A stretch of 64,000 nucleotides of DNA, taken from contig NZ_JACHTF010000006.1 in NCBI RefSeq assembly GCF_014145325.1, forward strand, positions 124,001-188,000, given 5' to 3'. How positions within the stretch are numbered: the stretch's first letter is position 1; each line of letters opens with the position of its first letter. A program made the position numbers and the translations under genes. This DNA comes from Marilutibacter spongiae. GTDB lineage: Bacteria > Pseudomonadota > Gammaproteobacteria > Xanthomonadales > Xanthomonadaceae. Shown piece after piece: positions 53,183 through 61,708 of this stretch. Below the pieces are notes generated by a model. The model was not told the origin of the DNA and ran no database searches. It was given only the letters and a program-made list of their open reading frames with translations.

Positions 53183-54499
53183 ATGAAATTCGATTCCCGC
53201 TGGGCCATGTGGGCCCTGGTGGCGGTGGCACTCGCCTGCGTGATGGCGTTCGATGCTTCCGCTGGTTACCTGATCGCGCCGGCCGCTGCCGTTGCCTTGG
53301 ACGACCTGCCCGAGCTCGCGAGCGAGTTCAAGACGGCCGTCAAGGATTTCGACGCCAAGGCGAACAAGCTTTCCGAGGCGATTGCCAAGGCCGATTCCGA
53401 CGTCAAGGAGCACGGCAAGGTGCTGGACGAGACGAAAGGCTTGATCACCGAGCTCGGTAACAAGCACGAGCAGGCCGAGAGGGAGTTCGAGGCCCGTCTC
53501 CACGCGCTCGAGCAGATCCGCAATGCAGCGAACGACGACCCCGAGCAGCGCAAGTCGCTCGGCGAGATGTTCGTCGAGTCCGACGCCCTGAAGCAGTTCG
53601 CATCGAAGGGTCGCCACAAGGGCATGTCGGCGCCGATGGAGCTGAAGGACATCACCTCGGTCGAGGCCTCGGCTGGTGATGGCATCTGGTCGTACCGCGA
53701 CCCCGACATCGTGTCGGACCCGTACCGGCCGCTGATGCTGCGCAGCCTGATCCCGACGGTGCCGGTGAACTCCAACCTGGTCGAGTGGGTGCAGACCAAC
53801 GTCCGCACGAACAATGCCGGCCCGGTGTCGGAGACCGGTACGAAGCCGAAGTCGGACCTGACGTTCGACAAGAAGCAGTCGGCGGTGAAGAAGATCGCCC
53901 ACTACTTCAAGACCTCGTCTGAGGTTCTCCAGGACATGCCGCGTCTGCAGGCCGAGATCAACACCGAAGGCTTCGAGATGCTGCGCCAGGAGGAGGAGGA
54001 CCAGCTGCTCGAGGGCGACGGCACCGGCGAGAACCTGCTCGGCCTGATTCCGCAGGCCACGGGGTTCGACTACGGCCTGGTCAACTCCGGGGACACCCGG
54101 GTCGACGTGCTGCGTCGGGCGATCCTGCAGGTTCGCCAGTCGTTCTACTCGGCCAGCGGCATCGTGCTGAACCCGGCCGACTGGGCGGCGATCGAGCTGA
54201 TGAAGGACGGCGAGAATCGCTACCTGTTCAGCTCGGTCACCAACGGCGCCGAACCGCGCCTGTGGCGCCTGCCGGTGGTCGAGTCGGATGCGCTGGCCGA
54301 GGGCGAGTTCCTCGTCGGCGCCTTCCGCCAGGCCGCCACGATCTACGACCGCATGGTCGCGGCCGTGTTCGTGTCGACGGAGAACGAGGACGACTTCATC
54401 AAGAACATGGTCTCGATCCTGTTCGAAGAGCGCCTCGCGCTCGCGGTGAAGCGCCCGCTGGCCTTCGTCCACGGCAACCTGTCCGGCCAGTCGGCGTAA
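53183..54499 (+). CDS. Major capsid protein, HK97 fold, with a hydrophobic N-terminus
   Basis: 438 residues. The C-terminal 290 residues are the HK97 capsid fold (RSLIPTVPVNSNLVEWVQTN, VLQDMPRLQAEINTEGFEML, GIVLNPADWAAIELMKD). Residues 45-125 form the helical delta/scaffold domain. The first 40 residues are odd: AMWALVAVALACVMAFDASA looks like a signal peptide or membrane anchor, not seen in standard capsid proteins. The start is supported by AAGGAAA upstream and no later Met fits. Confidence 0.93.
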   Translation: MKFDSRWAMWALVAVALACVMAFDASAGYLIAPAAAVALDDLPELASEFKTAVKDFDAKANKLSEAIAKADSDVKEHGKVLDETKGLITELGNKHEQAEREFEARLHALEQIRNAANDDPEQRKSLGEMFVESDALKQFASKGRHKGMSAPMELKDITSVEASAGDGIWSYRDPDIVSDPYRPLMLRSLIPTVPVNSNLVEWVQTNVRTNNAGPVSETGTKPKSDLTFDKKQSAVKKIAHYFKTSSEVLQDMPRLQAEINTEGFEMLRQEEEDQLLEGDGTGENLLGLIPQATGFDYGLVNSGDTRVDVLRRAILQVRQSFYSASGIVLNPADWAAIELMKDGENRYLFSSVTNGAEPRLWRLPVVESDALAEGEFLVGAFRQAATIYDRMVAAVFVSTENEDDFIKNMVSILFEERLALAVKRPLAFVHGNLSGQSA

Positions 54500-54523
54500 G
54501 CCTCTGAGCTCTGTGTCACTCGC

Positions 54524-54555
54524 GGGGCCGGTCTTCGGGTCGGCCCTGCTTCTTT
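54524..54555 (+). terminator. Hairpin/partial terminator after the capsid gene
   Basis: GGGGCCG pairs with CGGCCCT-type bases (GGGCCG/CGGCCC) around GTCTTCGGGT, followed by GCTTCTTT. It may reduce readthrough from the highly expressed capsid gene into the connector genes. Confidence 0.5.
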
Positions 54556-54566
54556 GAGGTGATCCC

Positions 54567-54854
54567 ATGAAACAAGCAATCTCGAAGGCGGCCTTCCGGC
54601 GCGCCGATACGGGTGAGCGCGTTCGTCGCGGGCAGGCAATCAAGGGCGACGACAAGTACATCGACGATCTGGAGCGGGGCGGTCTTGTCTACGGCACGAA
54701 GGCAAAGCCAGGCGCGCCGGAGGAAAAAGGCAACCCTTCGAAGGCCGCTGGCGGGGCGAAGAAGTCGTCTGCATCGCAAGCGGCCCAAGCCTCAACCAAG
54801 AAGACTGCGAAGCCGTCCGCCGGTGGCGAGAAGGCGGACAAGGCCGACGAGTAA
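54567..54854 (+). CDS. Small Lys/Ala-rich head protein
   Basis: 95 residues. A short N-terminal domain (FRRADTGERVRRGQAIKGDD) is followed by a low-complexity Lys/Ala/Gly tail. Located where head decoration or fiber-like small proteins occur. Function unknown. Confidence 0.6.
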   Translation: MKQAISKAAFRRADTGERVRRGQAIKGDDKYIDDLERGGLVYGTKAKPGAPEEKGNPSKAAGGAKKSSASQAAQASTKKTAKPSAGGEKADKADE

Positions 54855-55327
54855 TCGTCACGAACACGACGTTCCGGCTCTGCCCTTGGGCTGACGTATT
54901 GTTCGCGATGGACGGTGATTGGTGGAAGGTCCACCACGCAGAGGTCGCCACTACCTTCACTGGGGAGCGGCTTACCTGCAGTAGCGCTGTCACGCGACTC
55001 GGGCTCCGCCAGCTGAAAGTCAACGGTCGAGCGTTCAATCCATTCGGCAACAGCGGGGCAGGGGCAATCGTGCTGGCGAAGCTTTTCGGCGCGGGTCGAA
55101 TCCTGCTTCTGGGTTACGACTGTCAGCACACCGGCGGACGCACTCACTGGCACGGCGACCACCCTCCGGGTACTGCCGGCAATGCAGCACCCAAGACCGT
55201 GCGGAAGTGGCCTGGTCAGTTTCGGCAGGTGCGACAACACATGGGCCGGATCCCGGTCATCAACGCGACTCGCGAGACGGCGCTGGACGTCTTCCCGCGG
55301 GCTGAACTGGAGCAGGTGCTGGCATGA
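54854..55327 (+). CDS. Conserved phage protein, glycosyltransferase/MptE-like fold suspected; start codon unclear
   Basis: The frame reads VIVTNTTFRLCPWADVLFAMD and later GNSGAGAIVLAKLFGAGRIL and LLGYDCQHTGGRTHWHGDHP. These patterns occur in phage proteins related to DUF115/MptE-like or glycosyltransferase-associated families. The conserved N-terminus lies upstream of the first TTG (54899) and ATG (54908). The only junction codon is ATC at 54854, overlapping the previous stop as TAATC, so either an AUC start is used or the start is lost. About 157 residues. The neighbouring glycosyltransferases support a sugar-related role. Confidence 0.6.
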   Translation: MVTNTTFRLCPWADVLFAMDGDWWKVHHAEVATTFTGERLTCSSAVTRLGLRQLKVNGRAFNPFGNSGAGAIVLAKLFGAGRILLLGYDCQHTGGRTHWHGDHPPGTAGNAAPKTVRKWPGQFRQVRQHMGRIPVINATRETALDVFPRAELEQVLA

Positions 55328-55680
55328 GCTATGTCACTTTGGCTGAGGCGAAGAAGCACCTGCTGGTGATCCACGACGATGACGACGAGATCATCCAGCA
55401 GTACATCGACGCTGCCGAGAGCTACGCGGCCGGGTACATGAATCGTGCATCGATCGCGGACGAGCAGGAGTGCCCTTGGCTTTTCGCCGACGGATGTGTG
55501 AGCTCCTCGTCGTCGTCTGAGCCGCTGGGCGAAGTCCCGGCGGGCGTGAAGCAGGCGGTCCTGCTGCTGGTGGGCGAGTACTACGAGAACCGGACGCAGG
55601 GTGTCACCGGGACGATCTACTCGAAGATGCCTGCGGTGGAGTCGCTGCTGCACCAGCACCGGGTAGGCCTGGGAGTCTGA
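55324..55680 (+). CDS. Head-tail connector protein, gp6-like
   Basis: 118 residues. YVTLAEAKKHLLVIHDDDDE and IQQYIDAAESYAAGYMNR are the family signature of DNA-packaging adaptors that sit under the portal. An inserted Ser-rich loop lies in the middle. ATGA overlap with the previous gene. Confidence 0.88.
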   Translation: MSYVTLAEAKKHLLVIHDDDDEIIQQYIDAAESYAAGYMNRASIADEQECPWLFADGCVSSSSSSEPLGEVPAGVKQAVLLLVGEYYENRTQGVTGTIYSKMPAVESLLHQHRVGLGV

Positions 55681-55681
55681 C

Positions 55682-56038
55682 GTGCTGAACCCGGGACGCC
55701 TGCGACATCGCATCACCTTCCAAGAGCTTTCGAGCGAGCGGGACAGCGAGGGCGTGCTGCAGGAGTTCTGGCAGAACGTCTGGCTCGACAGCGAGACGGA
55801 ACTGGCCAACGTGCCGGCCGAGGTGCTGACCGGACCCGGCCGTGAGTTCAGCGCCAGCGGCGCAGTGCAGGCGGAGGTCGCGGCTCGTATCACCTGCCGG
55901 TGGTTCCCTGGCCTGCAGCAGTCCTGGCGGATACTGTGGGACGGGGAGGAGTTCGGCATTGGCAGCGTGGAGGTCGACCGCACCGCGCGCCGCGAGTACC
56001 GGATGAAGTGCACCGCTGGGCCGTCGGCTGGCCAATGA
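55682..56038 (+). CDS. Head closure protein (SPP1 gp16-like)
   Basis: 118 residues from a GTG. NPGRLRHRITFQELSSERDS at the N-terminus and beta-rich body are typical of head-tail joining proteins. Overlaps the glycosyltransferase gene by ATGA. Confidence 0.88.
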   Translation: MLNPGRLRHRITFQELSSERDSEGVLQEFWQNVWLDSETELANVPAEVLTGPGREFSASGAVQAEVAARITCRWFPGLQQSWRILWDGEEFGIGSVEVDRTARREYRMKCTAGPSAGQ

Positions 56039-56829
56039 GGATTCTCCTGGCCGCCAAGCACGCGCCGCTCGGGCGCCGGCAGATCGGCGGCGTGCAGAGC
56101 TGGTGCACGACGGTCGCCGCGTTACTGGGGCGGTTGGGTCACTCGGTTGCCATGTGGGGGCCTGAGCTGCCCGTCCCGCGCGACCGGTTCGACCTGGGCA
56201 TCATGGCAAACCTCGGCGACACCGCGCCGGCGGCTGGGCTCTGCGACCGAGTGCTGAACGTCTGCCACGGCATCATCCCGGCAGAGGCACCGGTCGGTGA
56301 CCGGGTGGTGTTCACGTCCGAGGGTATCCGCGACCACTGGAACGGCTCGGGGCCGGTGATCCGGCAGCCGATCAACCTGGACTTCTGGAGTCCGGCTGTC
56401 GTGGTGCGCGAGAACCTGACCCGGTTCAGCTATCGCGGCGGGCTCGGCTTCCTGCCGGCGGTCGCCGCGGACCTGAGCCTGCAGTTCCGGCACGTCCGGG
56501 ACCTGGGCGGCGTGGAGCTGCGGCACATGCTGCGGCGCTCTGTGTGCGTGCTCGCAACCGGACGCGCGGCGCTGGAGGCGATGGCGTGCGGCGTGCCGGT
56601 GGTGATTTGCGACCACCGCAGCGCCTACCAGGGACCGCTGCTGGACCCGGACACGCTCGGGTCGATGGCGCGAAACTACAGCGGCCGCGGCGGGGTTGAG
56701 CCGACGCCGGAGATCGTCGCGGAGGCGGTGCAGGCGGCAGTAGGGCGCGGCAGCCTGCGCGACCACGTTGCCCAGCACCACGATGCAGGCACTGTGACCA
56801 AGCAGATTCTGGAGGCTGCCGGATGTTGA
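56035..56829 (+). CDS. GT-B type glycosyltransferase in the head-tail module
   Basis: 264 residues from the ATG overlapping the head-closure stop. RILLAAKHAPLGRRQIGGVQ is a GT4-like N-terminal start, and CVLATGRAALEAMACGVPVV is the nucleotide-sugar binding Glu motif of GT-B enzymes. The protein is shorter than most GT4 enzymes. Sugar and acceptor are unknown. Being between connector genes, it may modify a virion protein. Confidence 0.8.
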   Translation: MRILLAAKHAPLGRRQIGGVQSWCTTVAALLGRLGHSVAMWGPELPVPRDRFDLGIMANLGDTAPAAGLCDRVLNVCHGIIPAEAPVGDRVVFTSEGIRDHWNGSGPVIRQPINLDFWSPAVVVRENLTRFSYRGGLGFLPAVAADLSLQFRHVRDLGGVELRHMLRRSVCVLATGRAALEAMACGVPVVICDHRSAYQGPLLDPDTLGSMARNYSGRGGVEPTPEIVAEAVQAAVGRGSLRDHVAQHHDAGTVTKQILEAAGC

Positions 56830-57500
56830 CCCTGCTGACCGCCACCGGCGCCAGGCCGCAAGCATGGGGGCTGTGCGAGCGCCTGATGGCCGCGCAGGAC
56901 TACGCCGGCCCGGTGCGCTGGGTGATCGTGGACGACGGTCCGGAGCCGCAGCCGGTTGCATTTCGGCGCGATGGCTGGACGCTGGAGACGATCCGGCCGA
57001 CGCCGCACTGGCAGCCCGGCCAGAACACGCAGGCGCGAAACCTGCTGGCAGGCATGGAGGTGGTCGGCGCCGGGGAGCGCGTGGTGGTGATCGAGGACGA
57101 TGACCACTACGCCGCGGACTGGCTGACGCACGTCGCCGGCGAACTGCAGCGCGCAGAGCTGGTCGGCGAGCGCCGGAGCCGCTACTACAACATCGCCACG
57201 CGCCGCGCGCGGGAGATGGGCAACACCGGACATGCAAGCCTGTGCGCGACTGCGATGCGCGGCGGTGCGCTGGATGCCTTCAGGCAGGTCCTGCGCACGA
57301 ATCTCACCGGCATCGACATGCAGCTCTGGCGCCGGCACCGCTCTCGTCACCTGTTCGACGGTAACCGGGTGGTGGGCATTAAGGGGCTTCCGGGCCGCGG
57401 CGGGATCGGTATGGGGCACCGGCAGGACTTCGGGACACCTGATCCGGGTGGCCAGGTCCTGCGCAACTGGATCGGCGACGGAGCGAGGCACTACCTGTGA
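56823..57500 (+). CDS. GT-A type glycosyltransferase (GT2-like)
   Basis: 225 residues. RWVIVDDGPEPQP is the nucleotide-binding start, VVVIEDDDHYAADW the DxD metal site, and GHASLCATAMRGGAL, NLTGIDMQLWRRH the acceptor side. It overlaps the GT-B gene by seven bases, suggesting that two sugars or two steps are involved. Lies immediately before the gp10-like tail gene. Confidence 0.82.
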   Translation: MLTLLTATGARPQAWGLCERLMAAQDYAGPVRWVIVDDGPEPQPVAFRRDGWTLETIRPTPHWQPGQNTQARNLLAGMEVVGAGERVVVIEDDDHYAADWLTHVAGELQRAELVGERRSRYYNIATRRAREMGNTGHASLCATAMRGGALDAFRQVLRTNLTGIDMQLWRRHRSRHLFDGNRVVGIKGLPGRGGIGMGHRQDFGTPDPGGQVLRNWIGDGARHYL

Positions 57501-57988
57501 AGGTCGAGTTCAACATCACCGGCGTCGACGGCATCGTCCAGACCCTGAAGTCGCTTCCTGAGGAGGTGGTTTCAAAGCGAGGCGGACCTGTGAAGCTTTC
57601 GCTGGCCAAGGGCGCGCGCTACCTGCGCGACCGCGCACGGGAGAACCTGAGGCGGTCAATCGCCATCGGTGGCAGCCGGTCGACCGGTGAGTTGGAGAAG
57701 CGCGTCATCGCCAGTCGAGGGAAGAAGCCATTCGGCACGAAGGGCGAGCGGTACCTGGTCCGGGTCAAGCGGCGCGACTACATCAATGCCGACGGAGTGC
57801 GGACGAATCCCCTGATGACCGCGAACCTGCTCGAGTACGGGTCCCAGCACCAGCCGGCCACGCCATGGCTCCGGCCGGCGCTGACGGAGAACGGACAGGC
57901 GGTCGTGACGCTGGTGGTCGACGACTTGAAGAAGCGGATCGATCGCGCGGTGGCGCAGTTGGCGTCCCAGAACAAGGCGCGCGGCTGA
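57497..57988 (+). CDS. HK97 gp10-like tail-completion protein
   Basis: 163 residues from a GTG. GVDGIVQTLKSLPEEVVSKR and MTANLLEYGSQHQPATPWLRPAL are diagnostic of the gp10 family that ends the tail at the head. Overlaps its neighbours. Confidence 0.9.
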   Translation: MKVEFNITGVDGIVQTLKSLPEEVVSKRGGPVKLSLAKGARYLRDRARENLRRSIAIGGSRSTGELEKRVIASRGKKPFGTKGERYLVRVKRRDYINADGVRTNPLMTANLLEYGSQHQPATPWLRPALTENGQAVVTLVVDDLKKRIDRAVAQLASQNKARG

Positions 57989-58344
57989 TGTTCCCTCCGG
58001 TTTACCAGACGCTGCGGGCGAACGCGACGGTGCTGGCGCTGGTGGGAGAGAGCATCGGCATGAACATGCCGGCTGAGACGCCGCCGCCGTACGTGACCTG
58101 GTTCATCGTCACTGGCCAGCCGCACGACACCTTGAGCGAAGCACCGCAATCGGACTTCACCAGCGTGCAAATCGACTGCTACTCCGGCCCCACGGCTGAG
58201 CGCACGGTGCGCGACCTCGCCGAAGCGGTGCGCGCCGCGCTGGATTCGGCGGGGGTGCACAACAGGGTCGTGGTGAACCTGCGCGAGCCTGACACGAAGT
58301 TCTACCGAGTCGGTATCGAGGCCGACTTCATCACCCAGCGCTGA
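57988..58344 (+). CDS. Tail terminator/completion protein, DUF3168
   Basis: 118 residues. PPYVTWFIVTGQPHDTLS and VQIDCYSGPTAERTVRDLAE fit DUF3168 (lambda gpU-like) proteins that stop tail-tube growth. The upstream gene ends on its start codon. Confidence 0.88.
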   Translation: MFPPVYQTLRANATVLALVGESIGMNMPAETPPPYVTWFIVTGQPHDTLSEAPQSDFTSVQIDCYSGPTAERTVRDLAEAVRAALDSAGVHNRVVVNLREPDTKFYRVGIEADFITQR

Positions 58345-58372
58345 TCGGCGCGACAACCGAAGTTCCACCCCC

Positions 58373-58393
58373 GGCCCGATGAGGGCTTTTTTC
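58373..58393 (+). terminator. Weak hairpin with T run before the tail-tube gene
   Basis: GCCC-GATGA-GGGC followed by six T. The four-base stem is short, so only partial termination or pausing is likely. Confidence 0.4.
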
Positions 58394-58421
58394 ATGCCCG
58401 ACAACAGGAGGGGCAATCACC

Positions 58422-58907
58422 ATGAGCGTCAAAACCCAAGGTTCCGAGTTGTTCATCGCCGACACCCTGTCGAGCAGCGTCGCGGCGGTGCTCAAGATGG
58501 CATGCCCGACTGGCATCACCGGCCTGGGCGGCCCCGCCGACCAGATCGACACCACGTGCCTGGACAACACCGAGGACCGTTCGTTCGTGCGCGGTCTCGG
58601 CAATCCGGGGCAGGTCTCCGTCCCGTTCGTCCTCAAGCCGTGGGAGACCTCCCATCAGGTGCTGTTCGACCTGAAGGAAGCCGGGGACACCCTGTCCATG
58701 ATGATCTGCCTGAGCGACGGCAGCGATCCGCCGACGCTGGACAGCAACGATGCACTGGCGGCTCCGGCTGACCGCACGTCGTTCGGCTTCAGCGGCTACA
58801 TCGCCGACGTGAACCTGGACATCGCAACGAACGAGGTCGTGCGCGGCACGCTGACCATCCAGCGCTCCGGTGCGGTCACGCCGTACTGGAACGGCCCGAC
58901 CCCGTAA
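58422..58907 (+). CDS. Major tail tube protein
   Basis: 161 residues with a strong GGAGGGG ribosome site. GSELFIADTLSSSVAAVLKM, DQIDTTCLDNTEDRSFVRGL and IATNEVVRGTLTIQRSGAV are typical of phage tail tube proteins. It is the likely most abundant tail protein and a possible acceptor for the phage glycosyltransferases. Confidence 0.9.
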   Translation: MSVKTQGSELFIADTLSSSVAAVLKMACPTGITGLGGPADQIDTTCLDNTEDRSFVRGLGNPGQVSVPFVLKPWETSHQVLFDLKEAGDTLSMMICLSDGSDPPTLDSNDALAAPADRTSFGFSGYIADVNLDIATNEVVRGTLTIQRSGAVTPYWNGPTP

Positions 58908-58988
58908 CGGCTGACTCTGCTATGGGGTGGGCCTGGGGCGGTGTCTAGCCGTGCCGTTCCCGCCACCCCGCTCACATTTGGAACGGCT

Positions 58989-59324
58989 ATGACCATCGAC
59001 CTCAAGGCGCTGGGCGCCTTCACCAGCGACGAGCTGGTACCCCAGGAAGTCACCATCGGCGACACGACGGTGACGGTTCACGTCCGGGTCCTGCCATCGA
59101 TCGACGTTGACCGGTTCGTCGAAGAGACCCGAGATCCGGACCGCGAGATCCGGATCAATTCCCTGCCTCGCGTTCTGGCCAAGGCCATTCGAGACGAAGA
59201 AGGCAAGGCGATCTTCACCGCGGACGCCGCGCGCAGCCTTAGGCCGCTGGTGCGGAAGGAGTTCGTCCGCGCCTTCCAGGCGGTGAACAACCCGCAGAAG
59301 GATGGCGACTCGGGAAACGACTAG
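58989..59324 (+). CDS. Tail assembly chaperone, short form (gpG-like)
   Basis: 111 residues from the ATG at 58989. EVTIGDTTVTVHVRVLPSID then RFVEETRDPDREIRINSLPR are typical of tail assembly chaperones. It ends shortly after the slippery site GGGAAAC; a fraction of ribosomes shift to -1 and make the long form. Confidence 0.85.
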   Translation: MTIDLKALGAFTSDELVPQEVTIGDTTVTVHVRVLPSIDVDRFVEETRDPDREIRINSLPRVLAKAIRDEEGKAIFTADAARSLRPLVRKEFVRAFQAVNNPQKDGDSGND

Positions 59325-59340
59325 CCCGCAAGGGCGGGCT
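59312..59340 (+). promoter_or_regulatory. -1 programmed frameshift signal
   Basis: G GGA AAC heptamer (59312-59318) is in the correct register of the short chaperone frame. Four bases later a perfect 7-bp hairpin AGCCCGC-AAGG-GCGGGCT (59323-59340) could stall ribosomes. The frame entered is open to 59623. Confidence 0.85.
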
Positions 59341-59623
59341 CTGGTTCCTGTGCACGCTCGGCCTGGCGCTGGGGAAGTCCCTTGGCGAGATCCGGCAGAT
59401 GTCGCCGGCCGAGCTCGACGTCTGGCGTGAGTTCTTTCGGCTCTACCCGTTCGACGACCACCACCGCTACCACCGGCCTGCCGCGCTGGCTTCGGCATCA
59501 ATGGGTGGTGACTTCCAGAAGAAGCTCGACTTCCTCTCCCCGCCGGTGTTCGGCGACCAGTACTCCGAGGCGGACATCGCGACGATGCGCGCCCTCGGAT
59601 TCGATCCTTCCACGAGGCCCTGA
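59318..59623 (+). CDS. Tail assembly chaperone extension (T part of gpGT-like fusion)
   Basis: The -1 frame continues after slippage as RLARKGGLWFLCTLGLALGK, then SLGEIRQMSPAELDVWREFF, about 100 residues to the stop. Independent start at ATG 59399 would cut away the conserved N-terminal part, so expression as a fusion with the upstream chaperone is preferred. In lambda the GT protein binds the tape measure and recruits the tube protein. Confidence 0.8.
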   Translation, partial: RLARKGGLWFLCTLGLALGKSLGEIRQMSPAELDVWREFFRLYPFDDHHRYHRPAALASASMGGDFQKKLDFLSPPVFGDQYSEADIATMRALGFDPSTRP

Positions 59624-59626
59624 GCA

Positions 59627-61708
59627 ATGGCAGCCGGCAGTGTAGTCATCGACCTGATCATGAAGACGGGGGGGTTCGAGACGGACTCGAAGCGCGCCGA
59701 GCAGCGCATGCGGGCGCTGGAGAAGGAGGCCAAGCGCGTCGGTGCCGCGATAGGTGCTGCGTTCGTGGCAGGCGCGACGCTGGTGGTGACGGCGCTGAAG
59801 CAGTCCATCGACCACATGGACGAGCTTTCGAAGGCAGCGCAGCGGGCGCAGATGCCAACCGAGCAGTTCAGCCAGTTGGCCTATGCCGGGTCCCTCGCCG
59901 ACGTGGCGGTGGAGGACCTGACGAAGAGCATGGGCAAGCTGGCCAAGGCCCAGGGCGATGCGGCGCGCGGCCTGACCGAGCAGGTCGATGGCTTCAAGGC
60001 CCTAGGGATCGAGTTCAAGAACGCAGACGGTTCGCTCCGGCCGACCTATGAGGTATTCCTCGACTTCGCCGACGCCTTCCAGAAGCACCGCGGATCGCCC
60101 GAGATCATGGCGCTCGGCATGCAGGTGTTCGGTCGCTCGTTCCAGAACCTGATCCCACTGCTGAAGGACGGCCGCGCCGGGCTGGAGGCGATGGCTGACG
60201 AGTCGGACCGTTTGGGGCAGACCATCACGACGGAAGCCGGTCAGGCCGCCGAGGCCTTCAACGACAACCTGACGCGGCTGAAGGGCGCAGCGACCGGGCT
60301 TGCGAATGCTGTCGCGAGCGACCTGTTGCCCGACCTCGAAGCGCTCACGGACGAATGGGCCGACTCCGCGAAGAGCGGTGACGGGTTCAGCGAGACGGCA
60401 AAGGACATCGCAGACGTCATCCGGACAGTAGGTGGCGCCGTGAAACTTGCGGTCTGGCTCTTCACCACGTTGACCGAGAAGCTGGACGATGCGATTCAAG
60501 GCTTCTACGGCCTTGCCGAAGCAGCGAAAGGAGTCGCAAATCTCAACTGGGATCAGGTAACTCGGGGGCTCGGTCTGGCCGCTCAAGGCGCCACGTCGTC
60601 CGTACTAGGTCGACCAGAAGGACCCAAGAACAGGAACACCACGAACTTCACCATCATCCGGCAGTCTACGGACCCGCGCTTCTCCAACGTCAACACGCCG
60701 GGTGCCCCTGTCGACCCGCTCGTGATAGACCCGCCCAGCAAGAGCGGCGGTAAGGGCGGCAAGAGCGAAGCCGAGAAGGCGGCCGAGTCGCTCGAGCGCG
60801 CCTACCAGTCGATGAACGACCAGCTCGACCAGCAGATCGCGCTGCACGGCGAAGTAAGCGAGGCCGCGCGCGTGCGCTACGAGCTCGAGCATGGATCGCT
60901 GACCGCCCTCGACGCGGCAAAAGCCGCACAGCTGATCCAGGACGCCGAGCACCTGGACATGCTGGACCTCATCGCCGAGCACGAGCAGATCGTTGCCGAC
61001 GCCGCGCGCGACGTGGCGGAGGAGCAGGCCCGCCGGCAGGAGCAGGCGCAGGACGTGCTGTCGGCAATCCAAGAGGAGACGCAACTGGTACAGATGTCGG
61101 CCGACGCCCAGGAGGTCTGGAACAACCTGAAGTGGGCCGGTGTCGACGCTGAGTCCGAGTTTGGGAAGGCCATCATCGAGTCCACGCAGGACCTGCAGCG
61201 CCAGCGCGACATCATGGACGACCAGATCGATGCCATGGACGGGCTGCGCGGCGCGTTCCGTGGGTTCTTCGGCGACCTTCGCGAGGGCGAGGGCATCATG
61301 GGGGCACTGGAGAATGCCGCCGATCGATTCCTCGACGTGCTGATGGATATCGCCGCGCAGCAGTTGTCCGACAGCCTGCTGGGGAAGGACGGGGATCCTG
61401 GTGGTGGTAGCTGGGGGGATGCCATCGGTAGCTTTATCGGCGCGGTCTTCGGCGGCGCCCGCGCCACCGGCGGCGACGCCATGCCAAGGCACGCGTACCT
61501 GATCGGCGAGCAAGGGCCTGAACTTTTCATCCCGCGTACCGCTGGCACGGTGCTCTCGAATGGACAGACCCAACGCGCCATGGCCGGCGGCCGTGGCCAG
61601 TCGAACAACGTCAGCGTGGTGGTTCAGGGGCAAGTCGACTACCGGTCTCGCCAGCAAATCGCGCGCGAAACCGAGCGCGCGCTCCGTGAGTCGCAGAGGA
61701 ACAATTGA
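59627..61708 (+). CDS. Tail tape measure protein
   Basis: 693 residues, short for this family. A coiled N-terminus (SKRAEQRMRALEKEAKRVGA), a hydrophobic region (IGAAFVAGATLVVTAL), MPTEQFSQLAYAGSLADVAV typical of tape measures, long helices and a C-terminal GEQGPELFIPRTAGTVL motif. Tail length scales with it, about 0.15 nm per residue, so a tail near 100 nm is expected. Confidence 0.93.
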   Translation: MAAGSVVIDLIMKTGGFETDSKRAEQRMRALEKEAKRVGAAIGAAFVAGATLVVTALKQSIDHMDELSKAAQRAQMPTEQFSQLAYAGSLADVAVEDLTKSMGKLAKAQGDAARGLTEQVDGFKALGIEFKNADGSLRPTYEVFLDFADAFQKHRGSPEIMALGMQVFGRSFQNLIPLLKDGRAGLEAMADESDRLGQTITTEAGQAAEAFNDNLTRLKGAATGLANAVASDLLPDLEALTDEWADSAKSGDGFSETAKDIADVIRTVGGAVKLAVWLFTTLTEKLDDAIQGFYGLAEAAKGVANLNWDQVTRGLGLAAQGATSSVLGRPEGPKNRNTTNFTIIRQSTDPRFSNVNTPGAPVDPLVIDPPSKSGGKGGKSEAEKAAESLERAYQSMNDQLDQQIALHGEVSEAARVRYELEHGSLTALDAAKAAQLIQDAEHLDMLDLIAEHEQIVADAARDVAEEQARRQEQAQDVLSAIQEETQLVQMSADAQEVWNNLKWAGVDAESEFGKAIIESTQDLQRQRDIMDDQIDAMDGLRGAFRGFFGDLREGEGIMGALENAADRFLDVLMDIAAQQLSDSLLGKDGDPGGGSWGDAIGSFIGAVFGGARATGGDAMPRHAYLIGEQGPELFIPRTAGTVLSNGQTQRAMAGGRGQSNNVSVVVQGQVDYRSRQQIARETERALRESQRNN

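Noticed and set aside
59399-59623. Independent 74-residue tail gene
   Set aside because: The conserved part begins upstream of this ATG in the frame reached by -1 slippage, so a fusion product is the better reading.
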